Origin: Silvimonas terrae
GTDB taxonomy: Bacteria > Pseudomonadota > Gammaproteobacteria > Burkholderiales > Chitinibacteraceae
Reading direction: 5' to 3'
Assembly: GCF_014202765.1 (NCBI RefSeq)
Contig: NZ_JACHHN010000001.1
Location: 332,118 to 396,117, forward strand
DNA length: 64,000 bases
Below, piece after piece: positions 9,163 to 18,314 of this stretch; positions within the stretch are counted from its first letter, which is position 1; every line of letters begins with the position of its first letter. Made by a program: the position numbers and the translations under genes. The notes under the pieces were generated by a model, which was not told the DNA's origin, did not search any database, and worked only from the letters and a program-made list of their open reading frames with translations.

Positions 9163-9890
9163 ACAGCTTCCGGTTCGAACAAGAGTTGCACGGCGTCGCC
9201 GGCAAAGCGGGTAATGCCGTATTCAATGGGCAGGCCGGCACCATCGATATAAACGCTTTCCACAAACAGAATGGGTTGGGTTTTCGGCTGGCCCAGTTGC
9301 TGGGCGCATTCGGCCTCAGGCAGGCGGGTACTGACCCGGCTCAGTTTGCGGCTGTATTCCGTGATGCCGATGTCTCCCAGCGCGGTTGCAACCGAACCAT
9401 GGTGCTTGTAGGTCGCGTCAAAACCGCGAAAACGCGGCAGCGGAAAATACTGGGTACACACGCCAATGACCCGGCCATCCACCACATCCAGTGCGTCCAC
9501 TTGCAGTGCGGGCGTGCCGTTGGCAACGCCCAGCATGGCGCAGACTTCATCCCGCGGCACCACCTCGCGGGAGCGCTGTACCTGGCTGGTGCCAGCCAGT
9601 TGCTGTTTTTCCAGGCTGTGCGAAAACCGGCTGCGCTTGCCCAGTTTGTAGTCGATGAACTCTTCTTGGACAAACGTACCCCGACCTTGCTCGATCCGCA
9701 CCAGACCACGCGCTTCCAGCGCTTGTACGGCGCGGCGCACGGTGTGGCGATTGACGCCAAAACGGCTGGCCAGATCGGTTTCATTGGGCAGGCGTTCACG
9801 CAGTACCTTGCGGGAGATCTCCGCCGCCAGTGTCTCTTCAATTTGTCGCCACAACGCAATGCCCGAACCACGTTCTACGTTGATATTCAT
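9159..9890 (-). CDS. GntR/HutC-family regulator, PhnF-like
   Basis: This 243-residue regulator has an N-terminal winged helix (ETDLASRFGVNRHTVRRAVQAL, a canonical GntR recognition helix) and a C-terminal UTRA ligand-binding domain ending in PIEYGITRF. The layout matches the PhnF/HutC subfamily, which senses small metabolites such as phosphonates or histidine breakdown products. No phosphonate genes are nearby, so the regulated pathway is unknown; the coupled NUDIX gene is the natural target. It is transcribed divergently from fumarase, with 278 bases between them that contain operator-like sequences. Confidence 0.85.
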   Translation of the reverse strand: MNINVERGSGIALWRQIEETLAAEISRKVLRERLPNETDLASRFGVNRHTVRRAVQALEARGLVRIEQGRGTFVQEEFIDYKLGKRSRFSHSLEKQQLAGTSQVQRSREVVPRDEVCAMLGVANGTPALQVDALDVVDGRVIGVCTQYFPLPRFRGFDATYKHHGSVATALGDIGITEYSRKLSRVSTRLPEAECAQQLGQPKTQPILFVESVYIDGAGLPIEYGITRFAGDAVQLLFEPEAV

Positions 9891-9956
9891 TGTTGTTATC
9901 CACTTGTGGAGCGCGGCACGCCGCCGCCCGATGCGCTATCTTAACGCACGATTATT

Positions 9957-10002
9957 TCGTCTAGATGATTACACTACCGACCGTTTGGTCATTCTGTCGG
10001 TA
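9957..10002. promoter_or_regulatory. Operator-like palindromes between phnF-like and fumarase genes
   Basis: TCGTCTAGATGA (9957-9968) is a near-palindrome around CTAG, like the GTCTAGAC-type sites of GntR/HutC regulators. Next to it TACCGAC and GTCGGTA (9975-9981, 9996-10002) form a 7-bp inverted repeat. Both lie in the divergent promoter region; which protein binds is inferred from position only. Confidence 0.45.
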
Positions 10003-10168
10003 CAACATGAAGTATTTGTGTCACAACAGCCCAAGTGACTGACTCATCAGGTGTTTTGCTGATGGGATAGTGTGTTCAGCGGTATACGTGTAACCCGCTT
10101 GGGCATGACTACACGCGCCAGGGTAAAATCGGCCCTTTCTGACTTTTGCCTGCATCACGGAGTACGTC

Positions 10169-11689
10169 ATGACCGTCATCCGCCAGGACGACCTGATCGA
10201 AAGCGTCGCGGACGCTTTGCAGTACATCAGCTATTACCATCCCGCCGACTATATCAAGGCGCTCGGTGAAGCTTATGAGCGTGAAGAAAGCCCGGCGGCC
10301 AAAGACGCCATTGCCCAGATTCTGACCAATAGCCGCATGTGCGCCGAAGGGCATCGCCCCATTTGCCAGGATACCGGCATCGTTACCTGTTTTGTGCGCG
10401 TCGGCATGAATGTGCAGTGGGCCGGCGCGACGATGGGTGTCACGGACATGATCAATGAAGGCGTGCGCCGCGCGTATCTGCATCCGGATAACAAACTGCG
10501 CGCCTCCATCCTGATGGACCCGGCAGGCGCTCGCAAGAACACCAAAGACAATACCCCGGCGGTGATTCATTACGAGATCGTGCCCGGCGATACCATTGAG
10601 GTGGACATTGCCGCGAAGGGCGGAGGTTCCGAGAACAAGTCCAAATTTGTCATGCTCAACCCCTCCGATTCGATTGTCGACTGGGTGATCAAGACCGTGC
10701 CGCTGATGGGCGCGGGCTGGTGTCCGCCGGGCATGTTGGGGATCGGCATTGGTGGTACTGCGGAAAAAGCCATGCTGATGGCCAAGGAATCGCTCATGGA
10801 AGAAATCGATATCCATGAACTGATTGCCCGTGGCCCGCAAAACCGCGTGGAAGAACTGCGCCTGGAACTGTACGAAAAGGTCAACGCGCTGGGTATTGGT
10901 GCGCAGGGCCTGGGCGGCCTGGCGACCGTGCTGGACGTCAAGATCAAGGATTACCCAACCCACGCCGCCAGCCTGCCCGTGGCCATGATCCCCAACTGCG
11001 CAGCGACCCGGCACGTGCATTTTGTGCTGGATGGCTCCGGCGCCGCGCAACTGGAAGCGCCCAAGCTGGAAGACTGGCCAGATGTGACCTGGACCCCGTC
11101 CGCAGCCGCTGTGCGCGTGGATCTGAACAACGTCACGCCGGCCGAAGTCGCTACCTGGCAGCCAGGCCAGACCTTGTTGCTGAACGGTAAGCTCCTGACC
11201 GGCCGCGATGCCGCACACAAACGCATGATCGACATGCTGAACAAGGGCGAGCAGTTGCCGGTCGACTTCACCAACCGCTTCATTTATTACGTTGGCCCGG
11301 TTGATCCGGTCCGCGATGAAGTCGTTGGCCCGGCGGGCCCGACCACCGCTACCCGCATGGACAAGTTCACCCGCCAGATGCTGGAAACCACCGGTCTGCT
11401 GGGTATGGTCGGCAAGGCCGAGCGCGGCCCGACAGCGGTAGAAGCCATCAAGGACAACAAGGCAGTTTATCTGATGGCGGTGGGTGGTGCGGCATATCTG
11501 GTCTCCAAAGCCATCAAGCACAGCCGCGTGGTAGCGTTTGCAGACCTGGGGATGGAAGCCATCTATGAGTTTGACGTGGTGGATATGCCGGTCACGGTGG
11601 CGGTAGACAGTAACGGGACCTCAGTCCACGCCGTGGCCCCGAAAGAATGGCAGGCAAAGATCGGCAAGATTCCGGTCTCTGTGGGTTGA
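10169..11689 (+). CDS. Class I (iron-sulfur) fumarate hydratase
   Basis: This 506-residue class I fumarase converts fumarate and malate in the TCA cycle using a [4Fe-4S] cluster. The three cluster cysteines are seen at about residues 66 (ICQDTG), 185 (GAGWCPPG) and 277 (IPNCAATRH); their spacing is close to that of E. coli FumA (105, 224, 318). The C-terminal beta domain (YYVGPVDPVRDEVVGPAGPTTATRMD) is also typical. The start follows a GGAG site and the gene ends at a strong terminator. It appears to be a single-gene unit. Confidence 0.95.
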   Translation: MTVIRQDDLIESVADALQYISYYHPADYIKALGEAYEREESPAAKDAIAQILTNSRMCAEGHRPICQDTGIVTCFVRVGMNVQWAGATMGVTDMINEGVRRAYLHPDNKLRASILMDPAGARKNTKDNTPAVIHYEIVPGDTIEVDIAAKGGGSENKSKFVMLNPSDSIVDWVIKTVPLMGAGWCPPGMLGIGIGGTAEKAMLMAKESLMEEIDIHELIARGPQNRVEELRLELYEKVNALGIGAQGLGGLATVLDVKIKDYPTHAASLPVAMIPNCAATRHVHFVLDGSGAAQLEAPKLEDWPDVTWTPSAAAVRVDLNNVTPAEVATWQPGQTLLLNGKLLTGRDAAHKRMIDMLNKGEQLPVDFTNRFIYYVGPVDPVRDEVVGPAGPTTATRMDKFTRQMLETTGLLGMVGKAERGPTAVEAIKDNKAVYLMAVGGAAYLVSKAIKHSRVVAFADLGMEAIYEFDVVDMPVTVAVDSNGTSVHAVAPKEWQAKIGKIPVSVG

Positions 11690-11702
11690 TTGGCCCCGCA
11701 AC

Positions 11703-11730
11703 AAAAAAGGCAGCGCAAGCTGCCTTTTTT
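11703..11730. terminator. Bidirectional terminator
   Basis: AAAAAAGGCAGC-GCAA-GCTGCCTTTTTT serves the fumarase gene on the + strand and the convergent LprI-like gene on the - strand. Confidence 0.92.
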
Positions 11731-11752
11731 GTTGCCACCGCAAGCTGGTTGA

Positions 11753-12136
11753 TTACTGGCCCAGCTTGCTGGCCTCGCAGCCGGTGCTGCTGCACTCGCG
11801 CTGACGTTCTTTCAGGAAATCCACACGTTCTTGCGACATGCTGATGGCGCAATCCAGGTTTACAAAGTACATCTCGCCTTCTTCGCGGCTGCACTTGGCG
11901 TCCCGATTCTTGATCCAGGCCAGTTGGCCTTGCTTGAGCGTATTCTGCTGATCCGGCGTCAGTTGCTTGCGCAGTTCAGAGTAGGTCTGATTCAGCGATT
12001 TGTCGGTTTGCGAGAACAGATTGCCGGCACAGTAAACAGTATCAAACGCGTTGCGCGGCTTGCCGCAACCGGCGGCTTGCGCGCCAGCGGCAAAAGTGGC
12101 GAGCAGCGCACCACAGACCAGGGATTTATTCATCAT
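11753..12136 (-). CDS. Secreted LprI-like (DUF1311) protein
   Basis: This small protein of about 127 residues has a signal peptide (MNKSLVCGALLATFAAGAQA). The mature part carries the DUF1311/LprI pattern: cysteines, a C-GNLFSQTDKSLNQTYSEL segment and AWIKNRDAKC. Some members inhibit lysozyme in the periplasm, but most are uncharacterised. Two adjacent ATG codons (12136 and 12133) follow an AGGA site; the longer ORF reaching 12223 lacks support because the signal peptide begins here. Six cysteines in the mature part suggest disulfides. Confidence 0.78.
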   Translation of the reverse strand: MMNKSLVCGALLATFAAGAQAAGCGKPRNAFDTVYCAGNLFSQTDKSLNQTYSELRKQLTPDQQNTLKQGQLAWIKNRDAKCSREEGEMYFVNLDCAISMSQERVDFLKERQRECSSTGCEASKLGQ

Positions 12137-12325
12137 ATTGATCCTGAAGGCAAAACGCCGCGAGGGCGAGGGTGGAATCTGAAGTGCAAGCCGGGCAGGG
12201 CGCCCATCAAGGCTTGGCTTCATCGCGGCGATTATATGCTGTGGTCATGGCAAAAATCGATTCAGGCTTGATTAAACCTGACACATCTGTTGGTTTTGCC
12301 GCCAGGCGGGATAAGAACAACGACT

Positions 12326-13303
12326 TTACACGCTACCCAAGGCAATGCCGTACAGGGCGGCGGCCAGCTTGATCGGATCATGCCGCGCAGTACCATCGCT
12401 CAGGTTGGCAATGTGCGCAGAAATCGCCTCCACCCCCATGCGTTGTAGCACGTCAAAATCATTGATCACCGGCTGTGCGTCTTCTGCGGCGTAACGCCCG
12501 AGTACGTCTGAGGGCAGGTTGTCTTCGTTCAGAATGACCTTGCTGATCCGGTCAATGCCATGATCCAGAATCGCCTGCACGTGCTGCGCTGCCGTCATGC
12601 CATCCGTCTCGCCATGTTCCGTCATCAAATTGCAGATGTAGACCTTCTCGGCGCGGGTGTTGGCGTTAATGGCGGCGGCAATTTCCGGCAACAACAGATT
12701 GGGCAAGACGCTGGTAAACACGCTGCCTGGCCCAAGTACGATCACATCGGCGTTCTCGATGGCTTTGACGGCCTGTGGTTCGGCATGGACGTCCTGATCG
12801 AAAAACACACGCTGGATGCGCGAACCCTGAAACGCCAGTTGTGACTCACCCTTGACCACGCGGCCATCCTGCAATTGGGCGTGCAGCACCGTGGCGTGCG
12901 GGCAGGCCGGAAAAACCCGGCCCTTGATATTGAGCACCTTGCCAATGTTCTCTACCGCCTCGACAAAGTTGCCGTGGGTCAGGCTGAACATGGCCACGAT
13001 CAGCAAATTGCCCAAGGAGTGGCCATCCAGATAATGACCCCCTTCATCACTTTGGAAACGGTACTGCAGCAGGTCCCGGAAAATGCCTTCTGCCTCGCTC
13101 AGTGCCACCAGCACGTTGCGGATGTCGCCGGGCGGCGGCACTTTGAGTTCGCGGTTCAAAATACCGGAAGAGCCGCCGTCATCCGCCACAGTCACGATGG
13201 CAGAGATATCGACCGGAAAATGTTTTAAGCCACGCAACAAGGAAGAAAGGCCGGTGCCGCCACCCAGTGCGACAACCTTCGGGTAGGTCAGATGAAAAGG
13301 CAT
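12326..13303 (-). CDS. YvcK/CofD-like family protein
   Basis: This 325-residue protein of the YvcK (gluconeogenesis factor) family is related to CofD. The N-terminal VVALGGGTGLSSLLRGL is the family nucleotide-sugar binding loop, followed by VTVADDGGSSG and PPPGDIRNVLVAL; VLGPGSVFTSVLPNLL is also diagnostic. In Bacillus and Mycobacterium, homologues bind UDP-sugars and tune cell-wall precursor supply, but in Proteobacteria the role is largely unknown. The gene stands between an LprI-like gene and a LacI regulator on the same strand, with about 75 bases to the latter. Confidence 0.9.
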   Translation of the reverse strand: MPFHLTYPKVVALGGGTGLSSLLRGLKHFPVDISAIVTVADDGGSSGILNRELKVPPPGDIRNVLVALSEAEGIFRDLLQYRFQSDEGGHYLDGHSLGNLLIVAMFSLTHGNFVEAVENIGKVLNIKGRVFPACPHATVLHAQLQDGRVVKGESQLAFQGSRIQRVFFDQDVHAEPQAVKAIENADVIVLGPGSVFTSVLPNLLLPEIAAAINANTRAEKVYICNLMTEHGETDGMTAAQHVQAILDHGIDRISKVILNEDNLPSDVLGRYAAEDAQPVINDFDVLQRMGVEAISAHIANLSDGTARHDPIKLAAALYGIALGSV

Positions 13304-13377
13304 GCTGTCTTGTCCACGTCTACTTCGATTGATATGGCAGTGTAGCGCTGCCTGGCATCAGGGGTCTGTCGGCGCCG

Positions 13378-14394
13378 TTACACGGTGCGCGGGCTACGGT
13401 AGTGGATACGCGCCGCCACACGGGTGCTGCCGGCATCCGACACGCCTTCCAGCAAGCCCAGCACACGGCTAAGGCTCTCGCGCGCGAGCGCCGTGCTGTC
13501 CTGCACGATGGCATCAATCGACAAAGGCAAACAATCGAGTAGTTGATGATCATCAAACGTCAGCAAGCGCGCTGGTGCCTGGGTCAGTTGATGCTGCTGG
13601 TTCAAAAACGCCAGAACGCCTTCCAGCAAGGTAATGGCCCCGACAAACAGCACCTCCGGATAACGGCCATGTGCGGCAAACCATTGTTGCATCATGAGAT
13701 AGCCGGAATCACGCTGATAGTCGCGCTGGAAAACCAGCTCGTTGCGCAGGGGCAGATCATGCGCTGCCAGCGCCTGCGCATAACCCGCCAGCCGATCCCT
13801 GCTGGCCGATACATCTGGCTGACCACCAAAGTACACCACCTCCCGCGCGCCTGCGGCCAGCGCCTCGCCAATCAGGTCCGCCACAATGCCCGTGGCATCG
13901 GTAATCACGGACGGCACCGCCAGGCCTTCTACCGTGCGATCCACAAACACCAGTGGCAGCCGTTTAAGCCATTTTTGATAATGCTGCGGATCAGTTGCGC
14001 AGGGCACCACAATCACGCCATCCACCTGGCGCGCCACCAGATGCGCAATACACTCGGTTTCCAGCGTCGGGTCTTCATCGCTGGTCACCATCATCATCTG
14101 ATAACCGCGTTCACGACACTGCGTCTCCACCGCTTGCGCCAGCGCGGAATGCGCCGAGTTGGTCAGGTCCGGAATCACCAATCCAATAGTGTGGCTACGC
14201 CGCGAGCGCAAGGCCCGGGCCGATTGGGACGGGCTGAAATGATGCTCTGCCGCCACCTGCAATACGCGCTCCACCGTCGCTTTGGATATCCGGTAACGCT
14301 CCGCATAACCATTGAGCACCATGCTGGCCGTGGTGCGGGATACTTTGGCAAGACGGGCAATGTCATCAATGGTCAGACGCTCGAACTGGCTCAC
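13378..14394 (-). CDS. LacI-family regulator, Cra/FruR-like
   Basis: This 338-residue regulator has a LacI HTH (LTIDDIARLAKVSRTTASMVLNG) and a periplasmic-binding-protein-like sensor. Across its length it follows E. coli Cra: AERYRISKATVERV, HTIGLVIPDLTN, CIAHLVARQVDGVIVV and TFDDHQLLDCLPLSIDAIVQ all have counterparts. Cra-type proteins respond to fructose phosphates and control central carbon flow or sugar PTS operons. No sugar operon is adjacent here, so a global role is possible. Identity as the true Cra orthologue needs a tree. Confidence 0.85.
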   Translation of the reverse strand: MSQFERLTIDDIARLAKVSRTTASMVLNGYAERYRISKATVERVLQVAAEHHFSPSQSARALRSRRSHTIGLVIPDLTNSAHSALAQAVETQCRERGYQMMMVTSDEDPTLETECIAHLVARQVDGVIVVPCATDPQHYQKWLKRLPLVFVDRTVEGLAVPSVITDATGIVADLIGEALAAGAREVVYFGGQPDVSASRDRLAGYAQALAAHDLPLRNELVFQRDYQRDSGYLMMQQWFAAHGRYPEVLFVGAITLLEGVLAFLNQQHQLTQAPARLLTFDDHQLLDCLPLSIDAIVQDSTALARESLSRVLGLLEGVSDAGSTRVAARIHYRSPRTV

Positions 14395-14564
14395 GCTCTG
14401 GCTTCCCTGCTTGGCAGATCATCAACGGCCCCGCGCTGACGCAGGACACAAAGAGGCCCATTGTATCGGCCTCTCTGCTTGCGTGCGACCTGCAAAAACC
14501 GGCTTTGACAACAAGCACAAATCACATGCAAATAAAGGTTTATGCGTTTTGTTGGCAATCAGGC

Positions 14565-14593
14565 TTGGCAATTTTGGCGGGATAAAGTATAGT
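14565..14593 (+). promoter_or_regulatory. Promoter of tRNA-Ser
   Basis: TTGGCA (14565-14570) and TATAGT (14588-14593) are 17 bases apart, and the tRNA begins 15 bases later. Confidence 0.8.
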
Positions 14594-14607
14594 TCGGCCT
14601 CCTCTGC

Positions 14608-14698
14608 GGAGAGATGGATGAGTGGTTTAAGTCGCACGCCTGGAAAGCGTGTATAGGTTAATAGCCTATCGGGGGTTCGAATCCCCCTCTCTCCGCCA
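14608..14698 (+). tRNA. tRNA-Ser (anticodon GGA)
   Basis: This is a 91-nt class II tRNA with encoded CCA. The acceptor stem GGAGAGA/TCTCTCC pairs perfectly, and the anticodon stem CACGC/GCGTG encloses CTGGAAA with anticodon GGA at 14642-14644 (reads UCC/UCU). The long variable arm ATAGGTTA...TAGCCTAT is typical of tRNA-Ser, and the T arm GGGGG-TTCGAAT-CCCCC is intact. The 3' end is the attachment site for the island that follows, and integration has left the tRNA whole. Confidence 0.97.
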
Positions 14699-14701
14699 GC
14701 A
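14685..14701 (+). repeat. Attachment core, left end of island
   Basis: The 17 bases CCCTCTCTCCGCCAGCA cover the last 14 bases of tRNA-Ser and 3 beyond, and recur exactly at 61693-61709 in the same orientation beside two integrase genes. Confidence 0.88.
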
Positions 14702-14707
14702 TTATCG

Positions 14708-14737
14708 AAAAAAGCCCTGATTATTCAGGGCTTTTTT
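14708..14737 (+). terminator. Terminator after tRNA-Ser
   Basis: AAAAAAGCCCTGA-TTAT-TCAGGGCTTTTTT is a perfect stem with a T-run, 10 bases past the tRNA and just inside the island. Confidence 0.93.
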
Positions 14738-14752
14738 CTTTTAACGCTTGCT

Positions 14753-14774
14753 CTACCCACGTATCTACCCACGT
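14753..14774 (+). repeat. Direct repeats, possible integrase arm sites (left)
   Basis: CTACCCACGT occurs twice, 12 bases apart start to start. The same motif pair with the same 12-base spacing and orientation is found at the other end of the island (61551-61572). Confidence 0.5.
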
Positions 14775-14829
14775 TTTATTTTGGTGGCCGCGTTTCAGAG
14801 CATGGCAAATCGGCGAATACTGACTGGAT

Positions 14830-14935
14830 TACGGGCGCAGGCATTGGCTATGGATTGCTGGCCCGGACTTGCTCAGTCCAATTCAGAACAGTGAGGTGAC
14901 TTTGATCAGATGTGTCTTTCCCAAGCTCTGTATCA
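14830..14935 (+). pseudogene. Degenerate copy of the sulfotransferase 5' region
   Basis: This stretch aligns with 37588-37690, the leader and first codons of the sulfotransferase gene. Both share a CTGGC..GGACTTGC core, CCAATTCAGAACAG, GAGG.GACTTTGAT and TCTTTCCC or TCCTTCCC. The copy has no usable start and diverges after about 100 bases. Bases 14936-15043 hold nothing further that I recognise. Confidence 0.5.
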
Positions 14936-15043
14936 ATGCAGCCACGGACCACATACAGCGAGAACCACAAGATGGCAGCTACGGGTGATCCGGCACTTCC
15001 CGGGGCAGCTTGAATTGGTTTTGTGCCGGATATGCAGCTGGTT

Positions 15044-16702
15044 TCACCAGGAATATCTTAGTCCGATGTTTCCCCAAACCCCTTTACGGCTACCACCCTC
15101 AGACGAACTGACCGCGAACTGGTAGCCGAACTGATCGTAAAGCGTCATTCGGGTATTGAGCTGTGCCCTGACTCCGGCGGCGACGTCCATACGCGTTGTC
15201 CGTTCGATCAGCGGCACTTGGTCGAATGCGGAATGCGCAGTAGACGCCTGGGCCCCCAAGTCCCGCCACACGTTTGCGCGTACGTACGGCTGCCATACCT
15301 GTCCGTTGGCGCGCTCGATCGTCCACTGACCGCGTCCTCCCAACCGGCCGCTTACGCCGGAGGTCGAGCCCGGGTCGACCGGTCCCAGCCCGTCATTGGC
15401 TTCGTTCAGTCCGACATGCTGCCAGATCAACGGAGCCTGCGGCTCCAGCACGAAGGCAGCGCCGAGAGGCAACGGCACCGGATAGCCCACTTCCAGGGAA
15501 GTCACAATCCCTGTGCCAGAGACTGGCAGCCGGGCGAACTGCGTAGCAGCGGAGCCATCGTAGTAAGTACCCCGCGGCACGGCATCGACATAACATCCGG
15601 CGGGACCATAGTGGGTCCAATAGGCGCCGCCGGAATACCCGGTGAGATTCAGTGAGCCGGTCTGGCCGAGTACATAGCCAGTGGCCGCCGCGTTGGTGAC
15701 CAGTCCGTCCACATCGGCATGACTGTTGCCATAGGCAAAATAGACACCCGCGGCGTCGTGATGGCCGGGCAGGAAGCTGCCGCGCCACAGATCGACGCCA
15801 GCCTGGAAACCGAGCATCGTGCCTTCGACACGTGCGTCAGCGAAGGTCTCGTCACGGTTGTCGATCTGCTGGCCGAACATGCGTGCCCAGCCAGCCAGGA
15901 GTGCCGACGCCTCCATCCGCCTCCATCAGCGCGTCACCTATGCGTTCGTGCATTGTCCCCAGCATGGTCGTTCCCATCTGCCGAGCGATCGGTTGCAGTA
16001 CACTGTAGGTGGCAATTCCCGCACCGATGATCGGATACAGGCCAGGTAGAAGCTGGCCGGACGACGGTTCGGGCGGCAGGATTTCGTCTGGTGGGGTGCC
16101 TTGGTCCGTGGCTGAGGTCCAACAACGAAATCGGAGCGCAGAAACTAGTCTTCGGGCGAGTTGCCGGAAACACCACCTCAGAACAGGCGATAATCCAGGG
16201 CTCCCCCGCGTGCCTCTCCGCCAAGCATAAAAGCTTCCGTCGCCGTCGTGCCACCATTCTTCGTTTGAATGACCCAGATACCATCCGCCGTCGTCAGAAT
16301 GCCCGAGCCGCCGGCATTGCGCACGGTCAGCGTGGTGGTACCGGTCGCGATGCCCCCGTTGATCACCACCTTGTCCGACGGCGAATTGTCGGCTGCAAGA
16401 TAGGTGTCGATGGCGAGTGTGCCACCCCGGCCAATATAGTTCGTCGTTGTCAACAGGGCCTCCGCTGAGCCGCCGGTGCGCACCAGGCCCGAATTTGTAA
16501 GACTGGTGAGCGTCTGATCAAAACCCTGACGATCCAAGATGACGGCGGGCTGCACCGTGAAGGCGAAATCCCGGCTGAAAATGCCAGCAGCTCCTGTGGC
16601 GAAGGTGCCAGCCGCAAGGGTCGTGCTACCGGTGTAGGTCGTGGCGGCGTTCAGCAGCCCGAACGACCAGATCGACCTGATGACGGTACGCGGCGAGCTC
16701 AT
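15044..16702 (-). pseudogene. Type V autotransporter, broken
   Basis: Two pieces of one autotransporter gene lie in order on the minus strand. Bases 16178-16702 encode the end of a passenger (NAATTYTGSTTLAAGTF, VVINGGIATGTTTLTV, ARGGALDYRLF). Bases 15044-15916 encode most of the outer-membrane beta-barrel, ending in the expected GLRYSW with a C-terminal aromatic. Between them the frame is hit by TGA at 16178-16180 and TAG at 16145-16147 (where SPEDWFLRSDF is expected), followed by frameshifts near 16060 and 15890; the linker residues IIGAGIATYSVLQPIARQMG are still readable in another frame. No signal peptide or full passenger remains, so the gene is dead. Confidence 0.8.
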
Positions 16703-16935
16703 GGGTCGTTTTGCACCGAATCTGACCGACTGAAATCAGCTGTTTGCATTGATGTGCCCCAAGGACGATTCGCGCAGGCAGGTGATCCAGCGGTCTTGCC
16801 AGTACGATTGGCTGCGAATGTACGAGGCAGGGAAAAAAACACCTATGTAACCTACAGCCGTTTTTTGGATACACAAGATTTTTGGGTGCTCGGCCGTGGT
16901 TTCAGGGTTTGACTGGGGGCAATGCCGTGAGGCAG

Positions 16936-17113
16936 ATATAAAAAAACACCAGCCTGAATACAGGTCTGGTGTTCAAAATGAAACGCACGGTCAGAGATTG
17001 CAACTGGCGTCGGTCGCCAGTTATACGAAGCATCCTACAAACCGGCAGGCTATGTGCCCCTCTTGGGGGGTAGGTGTGATGATGACTTGCCTTAGACCCG
17101 CATCCCATCTGGA
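16936..17113 (-). ncRNA. Candidate structured RNA, copy A
   Basis: Read on the minus strand, this begins GATGGGATGCGGG and passes a CCCC/GGGG hairpin, the conserved ATGCTTCGT and a 7-bp stem (17003-17009 with 17015-17021). It ends in an AACACCAG/CTGGTGTT terminator hairpin followed by seven T. A second copy lies about 410 bases to the right. The 7-bp stem differs between copies by paired, compensatory changes (A-T to G-C, C-G to T-A), which argues for selection on RNA structure. No protein frame is conserved between copies. I cannot name the family. Confidence 0.55.
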
Positions 17114-17350
17114 CTCACCCTGAAGCGGTGGTCTTGTACCTGGCGCCTACAGATCTGCCGATTTCGTGAATGGTTGCGTTGATAGCCTCCCGCACCAACT
17201 TTTCAAGCTCAGTTAACAGGACGGACATCTCAACCATGTTTGCCATGATTTCGCTTATTGTGGGCTCAAGTTCAATTCGGCCAATCCCGGCCTCTGAAGC
17301 GATGTGCTACTAAACCGTGGCGCGGTCGTCTGGGCCGTTATTTGAGGCAC

Positions 17351-17533
17351 ATATAAAAAAACACCAGCCTGAATACAGGTCTGGTGTTGAAGATGAAACC
17401 CACGGGCAGTCAAGTTGTTGCCAGCTGGTGGAGGCCACCAGCCAAACGAAGCATCCCACGGGCCAGCAATCTCAGTCCCCCTCCTGCGGGGCGGGCATGG
17501 TGACGTACCCTTGGCCCGCATCCCATCTGGAAC
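17351..17533 (-). ncRNA. Candidate structured RNA, copy B
   Basis: This is the second copy of the element. It has the same GATGGGATGCGGG start, CCCC/GGGG hairpin, ATGCTTCGT box, 7-bp stem (17424-17430 with 17436-17442) and identical terminator hairpin (17360-17388) with a T-run on the minus strand. The hairpins and terminator are the best-kept parts while the linkers differ. The bases between the two copies (17114-17350) and from 17534 to 17753 show no gene. Confidence 0.55.
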
Positions 17534-17753
17534 CACCACTGCAACACCGGCCTTTCACTTGCTGGGCATCGCATACATCTCTTTTGCCAATGCCCCGAAT
17601 ACCCCGAAAAAGCATGGGCAAAACTCAAGGGGCTCGGGGAGGGCGGTATCTGGCCGGGCTTTTCCGGGAGACTCGTGAGGAGGTGGCGAACAGGGGGTTG
17701 TGCTGGAAGAAGCTAAGAAGACCCACTCGTCTTATGCTGAAAGTATTTTTTAT

Positions 17754-18314
17754 TCAATGCCACCGAACGCAACCAATGCATTTGAACAGGATAGAGCCGA
17801 AAAGAATCTGGCTGTTGGCTTTAAAGACACGCTTGTCATCCACCAGACCCGCCCGCCAGTGCCACGCTGCCGCTAGATATCTGCGCATATGTTGTGGGAG
17901 GAGCCCGTCAACACCTTGTGTATTTGCATCCGTGGCATGATAAAGCATTACGCCTGCGGGATAAAATGCGCGCGCAACTCCGGCTTCAGCTGCCATCAAC
18001 ATGAAATGCACGCTTTTTGTGCCTTCCTCATCATGGCCGATGCCGCGTAGATAAGCTACCGCAGTGTTGTATGCGGCTTTGCCGATACCTTTCTGGGCAA
18101 GGCCTTCCATTAACGCAAGCCCTTCCAAAGAAGATTCCGTTTTTTGAAGCAACTGGCCAGCTTTATTGAAAGTCCGTTTATCTTCGTCTTGAATGAAGTT
18201 TTGGAAATATGCTTTTGTTGTCAGTGAGTTCGCCGGCACTGGAAATTCTTTGCCTTTTTGGGTGAAGTTACTAATGCTGTTGAACCAGCGTGTTCCGTTT
18301 TTGGTCATTTCCAT
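17754..18314 (-). CDS. Sel1-like repeat protein
   Basis: This 186-residue protein has no signal peptide. Its middle (about residues 70-110) reads AAYNTAVAYLRGIGHDEEGTK followed by AAEAGVARAFYPAGVMLYHA, the spacing of Sel1/TPR-like alpha-helical repeats that bind other proteins. The ribosome site is weak (GAGTAAG). It is the first gene upstream of the two candidate RNAs on the same strand and could supply their transcript. The function is unknown, and it could be the remnant of a longer Sel1 protein. Confidence 0.6.
   Translation of the reverse strand: MEMTKNGTRWFNSISNFTQKGKEFPVPANSLTTKAYFQNFIQDEDKRTFNKAGQLLQKTESSLEGLALMEGLAQKGIGKAAYNTAVAYLRGIGHDEEGTKSVHFMLMAAEAGVARAFYPAGVMLYHATDANTQGVDGLLPQHMRRYLAAAWHWRAGLVDDKRVFKANSQILFGSILFKCIGCVRWH

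Noticed and set aside
16902-17628. Short minus-strand ORFs starting MGCG in both RNA-candidate copies
   Set aside because: The two copies share the first codons only; frames diverge and one is cut by a stop while RNA stems are kept, so structure rather than protein appears conserved.
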